Below, piece by piece: positions 41,801 through 50,323 of a stretch of 64,000 bases of DNA. The translations under genes and the position numbers were made by a program. The stretch covers positions 3,214,382-3,278,381 of the forward strand of contig NC_021017.1 in the NCBI RefSeq assembly GCF_000210075.1, written 5' to 3'. The first letter of the stretch is position 1. Each line of letters begins with the position of its first letter. The stretch is from Bacteroides xylanisolvens XB1A. Lineage in GTDB: Bacteria; Bacteroidota; Bacteroidia; Bacteroidales; Bacteroidaceae. The notes under the pieces were generated by a model, which was not told the origin of the DNA, ran no database searches, and saw only the letters and a program-made list of their open reading frames with translations.

Positions 41801-42770
41801 TCTCCTCGGCTTCCATAGTAGGTTGTACCGTAGAAATTTCATTATCGGAGGTGTTTTCTTCTAAAACATTCTTCGGTTTTGTCTCGGGAATTACATTCAG
41901 TTCGGCTTCAAGTTCATTCTCAAATTCATTCTCAAGTTCAGTTGCCAATTCTGTTTCAGAGTTAGTTGCAAGTTCAACCTCCGGTTCTGTTGTAGTTGCT
42001 GAATGTTGTGCTTTGATCTCTTCGACAGTTGACATAAATACGGGTTCCTTTACTTTCTTTATAGCCATTTGGGCAGCATTCTGTTGAGACTCTTTTTTGG
42101 AATATCCCGTACCTGTTCCTGCCGGAAGTCCTTCAATGCGTACTTCAGTTTGGAAAACAGGGTTGCTGTCGTGATCGAGAAATTGCTCGATTAACTCAAA
42201 GGAAACCTCCATCTTATTTTTTTGGCTCCACTCAATAAGTTTGGATTTGAAGTTAACCTCTTTTCGGGATATTTTATCCAGGTCGATATAACGGTTGATG
42301 ATCCGTTGTTCCATAAACTGTTTGCAGCGTTCATACCCCTGATCCAGATAAATAGCTCCGATAAATGCCTCAAAAGCATTTCCGTACATATAACTGTTGT
42401 GAGAAGAAGAGCGGGTGGAATACTTTATGAGTTTATCCAAGCCGATTTCAACGGCCAACTTATTCAAAGTCTCCCGTTGTACGATCTTAGAACGTGTGTT
42501 GGTCAGGAAACCTTCCCGTTTCCCTTCAAAACGTTTATAGACAATATCTCCTACGATGGCGTCGAGGATGGCGTCACCTAAAAACTCCAGCCGTTCATTG
42601 TTGAGGGGACGTCCCTTGTCGGAGCGGACAGAAGTTGATTTGTGCAGGAGAGCCTGCTCATAAAGTTGGATATTGCGCGGGTAGAACCCGAGTATCCGGT
42701 AAAAACAAAGATAAGACTCTCTATTCTTGCGGAACAAGAGCCTTATCTTATCTATTTCGTTACGTAACAC
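41742..42770 (-). CDS. rnc: Ribonuclease III with acidic C-terminal extension
   Basis: A GTG at 42770, 4 bp after the fabF stop, is the best start (342 residues); the open frame further upstream only overlaps fabF. The endonuclease domain carries the signature NERLEFLGDAIL, with a second acidic site in GNAFEAFIGAIYLDQG. The dsRNA-binding domain ends at QQNAAQMAIKKV near residue 240. A tail of about 100 residues follows, rich in Glu/Leu/Thr (ELATNSETELATELENE), which RNase III normally lacks. It processes rRNA and other double-stranded RNA. Operon order acpP-fabF-rnc is typical. Confidence 0.94.
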   Translation of the reverse strand: MLRNEIDKIRLLFRKNRESYLCFYRILGFYPRNIQLYEQALLHKSTSVRSDKGRPLNNERLEFLGDAILDAIVGDIVYKRFEGKREGFLTNTRSKIVQRETLNKLAVEIGLDKLIKYSTRSSSHNSYMYGNAFEAFIGAIYLDQGYERCKQFMEQRIINRYIDLDKISRKEVNFKSKLIEWSQKNKMEVSFELIEQFLDHDSNPVFQTEVRIEGLPAGTGTGYSKKESQQNAAQMAIKKVKEPVFMSTVEEIKAQHSATTTEPEVELATNSETELATELENEFENELEAELNVIPETKPKNVLEENTSDNEISTVQPTMEAEETSQSKSPCDAPESPNRDLQ

Positions 42771-42774
42771 GATA

Positions 42775-44037
42775 TTACTCTGCGTATTTCTTGAAGATAA
42801 CGCACGCATTGTGACCACCAAATCCAAATGTATTGGACAAGGCAACATTAACTTCGCGTTTCTGTGCTTTATTGAACGTGAAATTAAGGTTATAGTCGAT
42901 ATTCTCGTCGTTGTCACCTTCTTCGTGGTTGATAGTCGGAGGAACAATGCCGTTCTTGATAGCAAGGATACTTGCAATAGATTCTACCGCACCGGCAGCT
43001 CCCAGCAAGTGACCTGTCATTGATTTTGTTGAACTGATGTTCAACTCGAACGCATGATCACCGAATACTTCCTTGATTGCTTTTGCTTCTGAAATGTCAC
43101 CAACCGGAGTAGATGTACCGTGTACATTGATATAATCTACTTCTTTCGGATCCATTTCCGCATCTTCCAGTGCATTTTTCATCACCAATTTCGCTCCCAG
43201 ACCTTCTGGATGAGAAGCTGTCAGGTGATGTGCATCTGCAGACATACCTACACCGGCAACTTCTGCATAGATTTTTGCACCGCGAGCTTTAGCGTGTTCC
43301 AGTTCTTCCAGGATCAGGCAACCGCCACCTTCGCCCATAACGAAACCATCACGGCTTGCGCTAAACGGACGTGAAGCTTTAGAAGCTTCGTCGTTGCGTG
43401 TTGACAGTGCGTGCATAGCGTTGAAACCGCCCACACCTGCCGGGAAGATAGCTGCTTCCGAACCACCGGATACAATTACGTTTGCTTTACCCAGACGAAT
43501 CAGGTTGAAAGCATCTGCAATAGCGTTGGTTGAAGTAGCACATGCTGAACAAGTCGCGTAGTTAGGACCATGGAAACCATACATGATAGAAATCTGTCCG
43601 GCTGCAATATCCGAAATCATCTTTGGAATGAAGAACGGATTAAACTTCGGACCCATTTCCTGACGAGTGTAGTAGTTGCCTACCTCTTCTTCAAATGTAT
43701 GTATACCACCAATACCGGCGCCGAAAATAACACCGATTTTGTTCAAGTCTTCTTTCTCGACATCAAGACCGGAATCACTCACCGCTTCTTTGGCAACAGC
43801 GATGGCATATTGAGTATACAGGTCCATCTTTCTTGCTTCTTTGCGGTCTATGTATTTCGTTGCATCGAAGTCTTTCACTTCGCATGCGAATTGTGTCTTG
43901 AATAACGACGCATCAAAATGAGTAATAGGCCCTGCTCCACTAACCCCGTTCACAAGGTTTTCCCAAAATTCGGGAACGCTGTTGCCAACGGGAGTAATGG
44001 CGCCAAGGCCTGTTACTACCACTCTTTTTAATTCCAT
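42775..44037 (-). CDS. fabF: 3-oxoacyl-ACP synthase II
   Basis: The 420-residue condensing enzyme elongates fatty acids. The catalytic Cys is in TCSACATSTNAIADAF. The two His are in VHGTSTPVGD and TKSMTGHLLGAAGAVE, and the GFGGHNAC loop is at the C-terminus. The N-terminal KRVVVTGLGAITPVGN is standard. It starts 15 bp after acpP on the same strand. Length and motifs are complete. Confidence 0.98.
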   Translation of the reverse strand: MELKRVVVTGLGAITPVGNSVPEFWENLVNGVSGAGPITHFDASLFKTQFACEVKDFDATKYIDRKEARKMDLYTQYAIAVAKEAVSDSGLDVEKEDLNKIGVIFGAGIGGIHTFEEEVGNYYTRQEMGPKFNPFFIPKMISDIAAGQISIMYGFHGPNYATCSACATSTNAIADAFNLIRLGKANVIVSGGSEAAIFPAGVGGFNAMHALSTRNDEASKASRPFSASRDGFVMGEGGGCLILEELEHAKARGAKIYAEVAGVGMSADAHHLTASHPEGLGAKLVMKNALEDAEMDPKEVDYINVHGTSTPVGDISEAKAIKEVFGDHAFELNISSTKSMTGHLLGAAGAVESIASILAIKNGIVPPTINHEEGDNDENIDYNLNFTFNKAQKREVNVALSNTFGFGGHNACVIFKKYAE

Positions 44038-44052
44038 ATTGATGAAATCGAA

Positions 44053-44289
44053 TTACTTAGCGTGTTCTTCGATATAAGATACAGCATCACCTACAGTACC
44101 AATCTTTTCTGCTTGGTCATCAGGAATAGAGATACCGAATTCTTTTTCGAATTCCATGATAAGTTCTACAGTGTCAAGAGAATCTGCTCCCAGGTCGTTA
44201 GTGAAGCTTGCTTCGGTTGTAACTTCTGATTCTTCTACGCCTAATTTATCAACGATAATCGCTTTTACTCTTGATGCAATTTCAGACAT
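44053..44289 (-). CDS. acpP: Acyl carrier protein
   Basis: This 78-residue acidic protein has the phosphopantetheine attachment Ser in [13 protein letters not shown]. It is the first gene of the acpP-fabF-rnc operon, carrying acyl chains for fatty acid synthesis in the cytoplasm. Confidence 0.98.
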   Translation of the reverse strand: MSEIASRVKAIIVDKLGVEESEVTTEASFTNDLGADSLDTVELIMEFEKEFGISIPDDQAEKIGTVGDAVSYIEEHAK

Positions 44290-44340
44290 AACTTTAAGTT
44301 TTTAATTAATAATTAGTTTTATTTCTTTAAATTTGCGGTG

Positions 44341-44372
44341 CAAAGGAATGAATATTTATCGTTTTGCGCAAA
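44341..44372 (-). promoter_or_regulatory. Promoter of the acpP operon
   Basis: On the minus strand TTTG (44372-44369), then 20 bp, then TTCCTTTG (44348-44341). The -7 deviates from TAnnTTTG by one base. It is 51 bp before acpP and divergent to purN. Confidence 0.5.
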
Positions 44373-44438
44373 TATTTGACTAAATAAATGCAAAGTTTTG
44401 CACATTTTTCACTGTTTTGTGCATCGAATTTGAGAGTT

Positions 44439-45014
44439 ATGAAGAAAAACATCGCAATTTTTGCTTCCGGTTCCGGTTCAAATGCCGAGAATATTATCCG
44501 GTATTTCCAAAAAAACGATTCCGTTCAGGTTTCGTTGGTACTTTCTAATAAAAGTGATGCATACGTTTTGGAACGTGCGCATCGTTTGGGAGTGCCCTGT
44601 AACGTGTTTCCAAAGGAGGACTGGATAGCCGGAGATGAAATTTTGGCTATTTTGCAGGAGTACCGCATCGACTTTGTCGTACTGGCTGGCTTTCTGGTTC
44701 GTGTGCCTGACTTGCTTTTGCATGCTTATCCCGATAAAATTATAAATATACATCCTGCTCTTCTGCCGAGGTTCGGAGGCAAAGGAATGTATGGAGACCG
44801 GGTTCATGAAGCGGTAGTGGCTGCCGGTGAAAAGGAAAGCGGTATCACTATACATTATATAAATGAGCATTATGACGAAGGAAATGCAATCTTCCAGGCT
44901 ACTTGTCCTGTTCTTCCGACAGATTCTCCGGATGATGTAGCCAAAAAAGTGCATGCCTTGGAATATGAACACTTCCCGCAAGTCATAGAACAAGTATTAA
45001 GAAATAAGTATTAG
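44439..45014 (+). CDS. purN: Phosphoribosylglycinamide formyltransferase
   Basis: The start at 44439 (MKKNIAIFASGSGSNAENI) gives 191 residues; an upstream ATG at 44388 adds 17 residues outside the family alignment. The enzyme transfers a formyl group from 10-formyl-THF to GAR in purine synthesis. INIHPALLPRFGGKGMYG contains the catalytic Asn/His, and HYINEHYDEGNAIFQ the catalytic Asp. The last codons lie inside a long inverted repeat shared with the 3' end of pdxB. Confidence 0.95.
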   Translation: MKKNIAIFASGSGSNAENIIRYFQKNDSVQVSLVLSNKSDAYVLERAHRLGVPCNVFPKEDWIAGDEILAILQEYRIDFVVLAGFLVRVPDLLLHAYPDKIINIHPALLPRFGGKGMYGDRVHEAVVAAGEKESGITIHYINEHYDEGNAIFQATCPVLPTDSPDDVAKKVHALEYEHFPQVIEQVLRNKY

Positions 45015-45118
45015 GTATTAAGTATTACTCCATGCAGATAATCGTTTGACGGAATTTCATGAAGTTCTCGGTCGCTACGGTTAATACTTAATACCTAATA
45101 CTTAATACTTATTTCTTA
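44997..45118. repeat. Long inverted repeat covering the ends of purN and pdxB
   Basis: TTAAGAAATAAGTATT followed by AGGTATTAAGTATTA on the left is complementary to the right arm ending near 45118, which has one extra 7-bp AAGTATT unit. Both arms contain the last codons and stop of the converging genes (LRNKY and YLIKY). It is likely a bidirectional mRNA-end structure. Confidence 0.85.
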
Positions 45119-46156
45119 ATATTTGATTAAATAAGCTGTCTCTTCTCGCCGCAAAGGATAATCCCCGCGTAAGGTTTCGAATTGTTCCGGTTGATTTTTC
45201 AATCGGGTGCTATCTTCGACTGGATTATATATTTGGAGGATTGCTTCTTCATGTTTTTTGGCATGTATAATAGGAGAGGCGGGTGCCGGTGCGTTTATTT
45301 TATAATCAGCTTCTATTTGGAAGAATTTGCAAATGGCATCCAGTGACATGCGTGTGGCGTTTGCTTTTCCATCGGCAGAGTAACCCGCAATGTGGGGAGT
45401 GCCAATAAATACTTTATCCAGTAACTCACGGTTAATTTCCGGCTCATGCTCCCACACATCGATGATGGCATCTAAAATGATCCGGCTGTCTAGGGCTTTT
45501 AAAAGAGCATTGGTGTCAATGACCTCTCCTCGGGAGGTATTAATGATAACCGGTTTTCGTTTGAGTGACTGGAAGAAGTTCTCATCTGCCAGGTGGAAGG
45601 TTTTATATTTCCCTTCCTTATATAAAGGTACGTGAAAGGTAATGATATCACATTCTTCTGCTATTTTACTTAGTGAAGCGAACTGCTCTGTTCCTTCTTT
45701 TTCCTCCCGTGGCAAATCATTCAGTAAAACGCGCATGCCAAAATCCCGGGCAACTTTAGCTACTTTACTCCCTACGTTTCCCACTCCTATGATTCCAATC
45801 GTCAGTTCGTTTAACTTTTTGTTTCTGCAAGATTTCCACACCAGAAGCGATGACTGTATATATTGGGCGACAGAAGCAGAATTGCATCCCGGAGCATTTG
45901 TCCATTCTATGCCTGCCTGTTTGCAATACTCTGTATCAATGTGATCGAAACCTATGGTTGCCGTTGCTATGAATTTTACCCGACTACCTTCCAATAAATC
46001 CCGGTTGCAATGTGTGCGGGTACGGACAATGAGTGCGTCTGCATCCCGTACGAGCTCCGGAGTGAAATCTTTCCCCGGTACATAAACCACCTCATCGGCT
46101 ATTCTCTGAACCGCTTCTTTTATAAATGGTATTTTATTGTCGATAATAATTTTCAT
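45116..46156 (-). CDS. pdxB: Erythronate-4-phosphate dehydrogenase
   Basis: The start at 46156 (MKIIIDNKIPFIKEAV) gives 346 residues. The NAD-binding motif is TIGIIGVGNVGSKVAK. Substrate and catalytic residues include VRTRTHCN, INTSRGEVIDTNAL and GTPHIAGYSADGK (catalytic His). It is in the D-2-hydroxyacid dehydrogenase fold, with the C-terminal PdxB dimerisation part. It performs the second step of DXP-dependent pyridoxal phosphate synthesis in the cytoplasm. Confidence 0.94.
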   Translation of the reverse strand: MKIIIDNKIPFIKEAVQRIADEVVYVPGKDFTPELVRDADALIVRTRTHCNRDLLEGSRVKFIATATIGFDHIDTEYCKQAGIEWTNAPGCNSASVAQYIQSSLLVWKSCRNKKLNELTIGIIGVGNVGSKVAKVARDFGMRVLLNDLPREEKEGTEQFASLSKIAEECDIITFHVPLYKEGKYKTFHLADENFFQSLKRKPVIINTSRGEVIDTNALLKALDSRIILDAIIDVWEHEPEINRELLDKVFIGTPHIAGYSADGKANATRMSLDAICKFFQIEADYKINAPAPASPIIHAKKHEEAILQIYNPVEDSTRLKNQPEQFETLRGDYPLRREETAYLIKY

Positions 46157-46179
46157 ATACAATTCATCTTTTATACCCA

Positions 46180-46187
46180 CAAAGGTA
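46180..46187 (-). promoter_or_regulatory. -7 element TACCTTTG for pdxB
   Basis: The minus-strand TACCTTTG fits TAnnTTTG, 23 bp before the pdxB start. Confidence 0.55.
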
Positions 46188-46210
46188 ACAAATAAAAAAG
46201 TAAGAAAGGG

Positions 46211-46241
46211 TTGCTTGTCTGAAAAATATTACATAGATTTG
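46211..46241 (+). promoter_or_regulatory. Promoter for the DUF4254-GT9-GT4 unit
   Basis: TTG (46211-46213), then 20 bp, then TAGATTTG (46234-46241) is a full consensus promoter, 32 bp before the DUF4254 start. Confidence 0.7.
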
Positions 46242-46273
46242 CCCTATTATATATCTATTAGCTAGTTAAGATT

Positions 46274-46879
46274 ATGACATTTAGTAACCTTTGCAACGAG
46301 ATTTTTTGGAAATCGACAACAGATTACCATGTAACGGATAGTGTGGATGCTCCGATGAACAATCCTTACGAGTTGAAAACTATTGAGTATTATTTATATC
46401 TAAAGAACTGGATTGATGCTGTGCAATGGCATTTTGAGGATATTATCCGTGACCCGCAGATTGATCCGGTAGAAGCATTGGCTTTGAAAAGAAGAATTGA
46501 TAAATCAAATCAGGATCGTACAGACTTGGTGGAACTAATTGATAGCTACTTCTTAGACAAATACAAAGAAGTAAAACCTCTTTCTGACGCAACGATCAAT
46601 ACAGAAAGTCCTGCATGGGCTATTGACCGCTTGTCAATTCTTGCATTGAAAATTTACCACATGCAGCAGGAAGTGGAACGTACGGATACTACAGAGGAAC
46701 ACCGTCTTCAATGTCAGACTAAGCTGAATATCCTGCTGGAACAACGTAAAGACCTCTCTACGGCTATTGAGCAGTTATTGGTTGATATCGAAGCCGGGAG
46801 AAAATATATGAAAGTATATAAACAGATGAAAATGTATAATGACCCGGCATTGAATCCGGTGCTTTATGCTAAAAAATAA
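46274..46879 (+). CDS. DUF4254 protein
   Basis: The 201-residue soluble helical protein matches the Bacteroidetes DUF4254 family (NPYELKTIEYYLYLKNWIDA; LSILALKIYHMQQEVER). I do not know a function. It lies 3 bp before a GT9 heptosyltransferase-like gene and is co-transcribed with it. It may take part in or regulate LPS core assembly; this is guilt by association only. Confidence 0.8.
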   Translation: MTFSNLCNEIFWKSTTDYHVTDSVDAPMNNPYELKTIEYYLYLKNWIDAVQWHFEDIIRDPQIDPVEALALKRRIDKSNQDRTDLVELIDSYFLDKYKEVKPLSDATINTESPAWAIDRLSILALKIYHMQQEVERTDTTEEHRLQCQTKLNILLEQRKDLSTAIEQLLVDIEAGRKYMKVYKQMKMYNDPALNPVLYAKK

Positions 46880-46882
46880 CGA

Positions 46883-47914
46883 ATGGCGCGTATTCTCATT
46901 ATTCGTTTTTCAGCTCTTGGCGATGTAGCCATGACAATACCGGTAATACATTCGCTGGCTGTGCAATACCCGCAGCACGAAATAACAGTGTTAAGTCGTG
47001 CTGTATGGCAGCCGCTCTTTCAGGGGCTGCCTACGAATGTAGGTTTTGTCGGAGCTGACTTAACAGGCAAACACAAGGGGCTTTGGGGCTTGAATAGCCT
47101 CTATTCGGAGTTGAAAGCGATGCATTTTGATTACATTGCTGATTTTCATCATGTGCTTCGTTCCAAATATTTATGTCTGCGATTCCGTCTTGCCAATAAA
47201 CCGGTAGCTTCCATATGTAAGGGAAGGGCCGGTAAAAAGAAACTGGTTCGTCGTCACGATAAGGTGATGGAGAATCAGAAGAGTTCTTTTCGCCGTTATG
47301 CCGATGTGCTTGAGAAGCTCGGTTTGCCGGTTTTATTAAATTTCTCTTCTATTTATGGCGAAGGAAAAGGCAACTTTGCAGAGATAGAGCCAGTCACAGG
47401 ACCTAAGGAAGGTCAAAAATGGATTGGTATAGCCCCTTTTGCCAAACACAGAGGTAAGATTTATCCGTTAGAGTTGCAGGAGCAGGTTATAGCACATTTT
47501 GCGGCTAACCCACAAGTGAAAGTTTTTCTTTTTGGAGGTGGTAAAAGCGAGCAGGAAGTGTTTGACGCATGGATTGCTAAATATCCTTCTGTTGTTTCAA
47601 TGATCGGTAAACTGAATATGCGTACCGAGCTGAATCTGATGAGCCATTTAGATGTGATGCTTTCAATGGATTCTGCCAATATGCATTTGGCGTCCTTGGT
47701 CAATATTCCGGTTGTTTCTATTTGGGGGGCCACTCATCCTTATGCCGGTTTTATGGGCTGGAAGCAATTGCCGGTTAATACCGTGCAACTTGATTTGTCA
47801 TGCCGTCCCTGCTCTGTATATGGACAGAAGCCTTGTTGGCGTGGTGATTATGCCTGTTTAAGAGATATAAAGCCGGAACAGGTTATTGCAAAAATAGAAG
47901 GGATTGTAGGTTGA
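46883..47914 (+). CDS. Glycosyltransferase family 9 (heptosyltransferase-like)
   Basis: The 343-residue protein starts MARILIIRFSALGDVAMTIP, the hallmark N-terminus of ADP-heptose:LPS heptosyltransferases. The C-terminal nucleotide-sugar domain has VMLSMDSANMHLASLVNIP and VSIWGATHPYAGF. It is a cytoplasmic GT-B enzyme adding a core sugar to lipid A-Kdo. Bacteroides cores differ from enteric ones, so the donor sugar is uncertain. Confidence 0.9.
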   Translation: MARILIIRFSALGDVAMTIPVIHSLAVQYPQHEITVLSRAVWQPLFQGLPTNVGFVGADLTGKHKGLWGLNSLYSELKAMHFDYIADFHHVLRSKYLCLRFRLANKPVASICKGRAGKKKLVRRHDKVMENQKSSFRRYADVLEKLGLPVLLNFSSIYGEGKGNFAEIEPVTGPKEGQKWIGIAPFAKHRGKIYPLELQEQVIAHFAANPQVKVFLFGGGKSEQEVFDAWIAKYPSVVSMIGKLNMRTELNLMSHLDVMLSMDSANMHLASLVNIPVVSIWGATHPYAGFMGWKQLPVNTVQLDLSCRPCSVYGQKPCWRGDYACLRDIKPEQVIAKIEGIVG

Positions 47915-47970
47915 TATTTGCAGGAATTCAATTTAGTTGTTTTTGAGCCGAAAGAGCGTAGAATCAAATA

Positions 47971-49050
47971 ATGATGGAAAAAGAGATACAACGAAAGAAA
48001 AAGGTACTGATAGATCTTACGAATTATGGTAGTCTAACAGCTGGTTTCGGACAGATTGCGGCCAACTATGCGGCCGCTTTTTCGTCTATGCCGGTAGAGG
48101 ATCTTCATTTTGTATATTTGTTGAGACAGAAATATATGCAGGAATTTGGCCCGAATGTGACCTCTGTTCCGGTACGTCGTATCAATAAGTTTTTCCCTTT
48201 TACTCTTCCTAAAGTAGATGTATGGCATGCGGTGAATCAGCAGCGGAAGTTGTTACGTATTGCCGGTGGTACAAAGTTTATCTTTACTATACATGACTTT
48301 AATTTCTTAACGGAGAAAAAGCCTTGGAAGGCTAAAATGTATCTTCGTCGGATGCAGAATAAGGTCAATAAGGCATCAGTAGTCACAACGATTTCTCATT
48401 ATGTAGCAGATGTCATTCGCCAACATATAGATTTGAAGGGGAAAGAGATCCGGGTCATCTATAATGGGGTGGAGAGGATCGATATGTTGGAAGGAACCCA
48501 GCCGTCTTTTGCGACGGGACGTCCTTTCTTTTTTACGATTGGACAGATCCGTAGGAAAAAGAATTTCCATCTCCTGGTTGACGTAATGCGCCATTTCCCG
48601 GAATATGATTTGTATATTTGTGGAGATGCCCATTTCGCTTATGCTGAAGAAGTGCGTAATCTGATTCGTGAGAAGCAAGTCACTAATGTGTTTTTGACAG
48701 ATGTAATCACTCAAAGTGAAAAGATATGGTTGTATCGGAGCTGTGAGGCGTTCCTGTTTCCTAGTGAAGGAGAGGGTTTTGGACTCCCTGTGGTGGAAGC
48801 TATGCAGTTTGGAAAGGCTGTATTTGCAGCTAATCGCACTAGTTTACCGGAAGTTTGTAATGGACATGCCATCATGTGGGAACATTTGGATACAGAATCT
48901 ATGGTGCAAAGTATCCGGGAACATTTGCCTGATTTCTATAAAGATGAGGAACGCTTGACCAGAATGAAAGAACATGCAGCTTCATTCAGTTACGAGAAGC
49001 ATATACAAGCTTATCTTGATTTATATCGCGAGTTAGCTCAATTGTCTTAA
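47971..49050 (+). CDS. Glycosyltransferase family 4
   Basis: The 359-residue GT-B fold enzyme has the retaining GT4 C-terminal signature FLFPSEGEGFGLPVVEAMQFG, with the donor-binding Glu residues, and FFTIGQIRRKKNFHLL. The N-terminal acceptor domain begins VLIDLTNYGSLTAGFGQIA. It is probably an LPS core or O-antigen mannosyl/glucosyl-type transferase. It ends by overlapping the 3' end of the converging GT9 gene by 18 bp. Confidence 0.9.
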   Translation: MMEKEIQRKKKVLIDLTNYGSLTAGFGQIAANYAAAFSSMPVEDLHFVYLLRQKYMQEFGPNVTSVPVRRINKFFPFTLPKVDVWHAVNQQRKLLRIAGGTKFIFTIHDFNFLTEKKPWKAKMYLRRMQNKVNKASVVTTISHYVADVIRQHIDLKGKEIRVIYNGVERIDMLEGTQPSFATGRPFFFTIGQIRRKKNFHLLVDVMRHFPEYDLYICGDAHFAYAEEVRNLIREKQVTNVFLTDVITQSEKIWLYRSCEAFLFPSEGEGFGLPVVEAMQFGKAVFAANRTSLPEVCNGHAIMWEHLDTESMVQSIREHLPDFYKDEERLTRMKEHAASFSYEKHIQAYLDLYRELAQLS

Positions 49051-50091
49051 TGTCGAAGTTAATTGATCGTATACCTTTTCCGGGGTAATTAATGCGAAAC
49101 GTTCTTCATAAGTTAATGTTGCTTGTTGTTCCGGCGGAAGAATATCGTCGGGACTAATACCTCGGGCAAGTACGGAATTTGTAGGTAACCACATTGATTT
49201 AGAAGCGCTTGGCGAATAAATAGCGAATGAAGGAATTTTGAGGGCTTGCGCAATGTGTCGGGCTCCTCCTTCGTTTCCGAAATAAAACGAGCAGTTGGCG
49301 CAAAGTGCTGCCAGTTGTCGTAATGAAGAGGCTTGTATATCAATCTTGATGCGTTCCGGGCATCCCAATTCCTTGTAGATATTTCTTGCATCTTCTTCTT
49401 CATACCCCGGTGCATAGTTGAAGATCATTTGTATGTCCTTGTATTCTTCCAATATTCTTTTAAGTGTGGTTATCATAAACTCCGTATTCCATTTTTTATG
49501 GAGGAGCTTGGTGGTAACTCCTATTAGGAATACAGGGCGCGCGAAATCTATCCCCTCCTTTTCCATATAATATCGAAAGTCTTTTTTCTCCTGGTCAGTG
49601 AGGTATAACCTGAATTCTTTTGTATATTGAATAGGCCTGATTTTCTCTAATGGCGCTGCAAGCAATAGGTTGCGTTCTACCATATCAGTTGTTAGACTAT
49701 TGCTGTAAGTGTCTGTCCGATAATTTAATAGAAAACGTGTGTATCCCTTGATACGCCCTATCCGGAAAGGAGTTTTTAATGAGAAAAGAGAGAAAAAAAG
49801 AGTCCGGATCGTAGAACGCATATCGATGATGACATCGTATTTGTTTTGATGCGTCACTTGCCATACTTTTTTTATATAAGCAGTGAATGGCTTATTCTCA
49901 TTCTTGTCAAATGTAATAACTTTATCTATGTCCGGGTGACCCTCATAGAGCGATGCTATATTTTTATTCAGCACAAAGTGTATTTCTGCATCGGGAAAAC
50001 TTTTTTTCAGCGTACTGCACAATGCAACAGCCAGAATAGAGTCCCCTATTTGTCTAAATCGAATAATCAGAATTTTTTTGATTGGTTTCAT
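49033..50091 (-). CDS. Glycosyltransferase family 9 (heptosyltransferase-like), second copy
   Basis: The start at 50091 (MKPIKKILIIRFRQIGDSI) gives 352 residues; the open frame extends 17 codons upstream without support. The motif RFRQIGDS and the C-terminal CSFYFGNEGGARHIAQALKI place it in GT9. It is divergent from the Kdo-kinase-like gene with a -7 element upstream. Together with the plus-strand GT9 it suggests two sequential core additions. Confidence 0.9.
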   Translation of the reverse strand: MKPIKKILIIRFRQIGDSILAVALCSTLKKSFPDAEIHFVLNKNIASLYEGHPDIDKVITFDKNENKPFTAYIKKVWQVTHQNKYDVIIDMRSTIRTLFFSLFSLKTPFRIGRIKGYTRFLLNYRTDTYSNSLTTDMVERNLLLAAPLEKIRPIQYTKEFRLYLTDQEKKDFRYYMEKEGIDFARPVFLIGVTTKLLHKKWNTEFMITTLKRILEEYKDIQMIFNYAPGYEEEDARNIYKELGCPERIKIDIQASSLRQLAALCANCSFYFGNEGGARHIAQALKIPSFAIYSPSASKSMWLPTNSVLARGISPDDILPPEQQATLTYEERFALITPEKVYDQLTSTLRQLS

Positions 50092-50119
50092 GCTTGACTT
50101 CTTTATGCTTTTTATCGTG

Positions 50120-50127
50120 CAAACATA
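50120..50127 (-). promoter_or_regulatory. -7 element TATGTTTG for the GT9 gene
   Basis: The minus-strand TATGTTTG is 28 bp before the start and fits the consensus. Confidence 0.5.
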
Positions 50128-50278
50128 GCTAAAAAAAAGCATTTATGTCTAAATATAAATGAAAAGAAAAAAGAAAAAACGACTAAAGTTGTTCGCAACA
50201 GTACTTAATATGTATAGAGAGTTAGCCAATCTTTGTGAGAAAAGAAAAAAATATAGTCGGAATATGCCTTAATTTCTT

Positions 50279-50286
50279 TATCTTTG
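50279..50286 (+). promoter_or_regulatory. -7 element TATCTTTG for the kinase gene
   Basis: The plus-strand TATCTTTG is 37 bp before the start codon at 50324. The preceding AT-rich 150 bp hold no gene. Confidence 0.6.
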
Positions 50287-50323
50287 CTCCATCTTTGTAA
50301 TTAGTATTATATAGGAGAGTGTA

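Noticed and set aside
42771-42977. N-terminal extension of RNase III
   Set aside because: It overlaps the fabF coding end antiparallel to none of the family alignment; GTG at 42770 starts the conserved protein.
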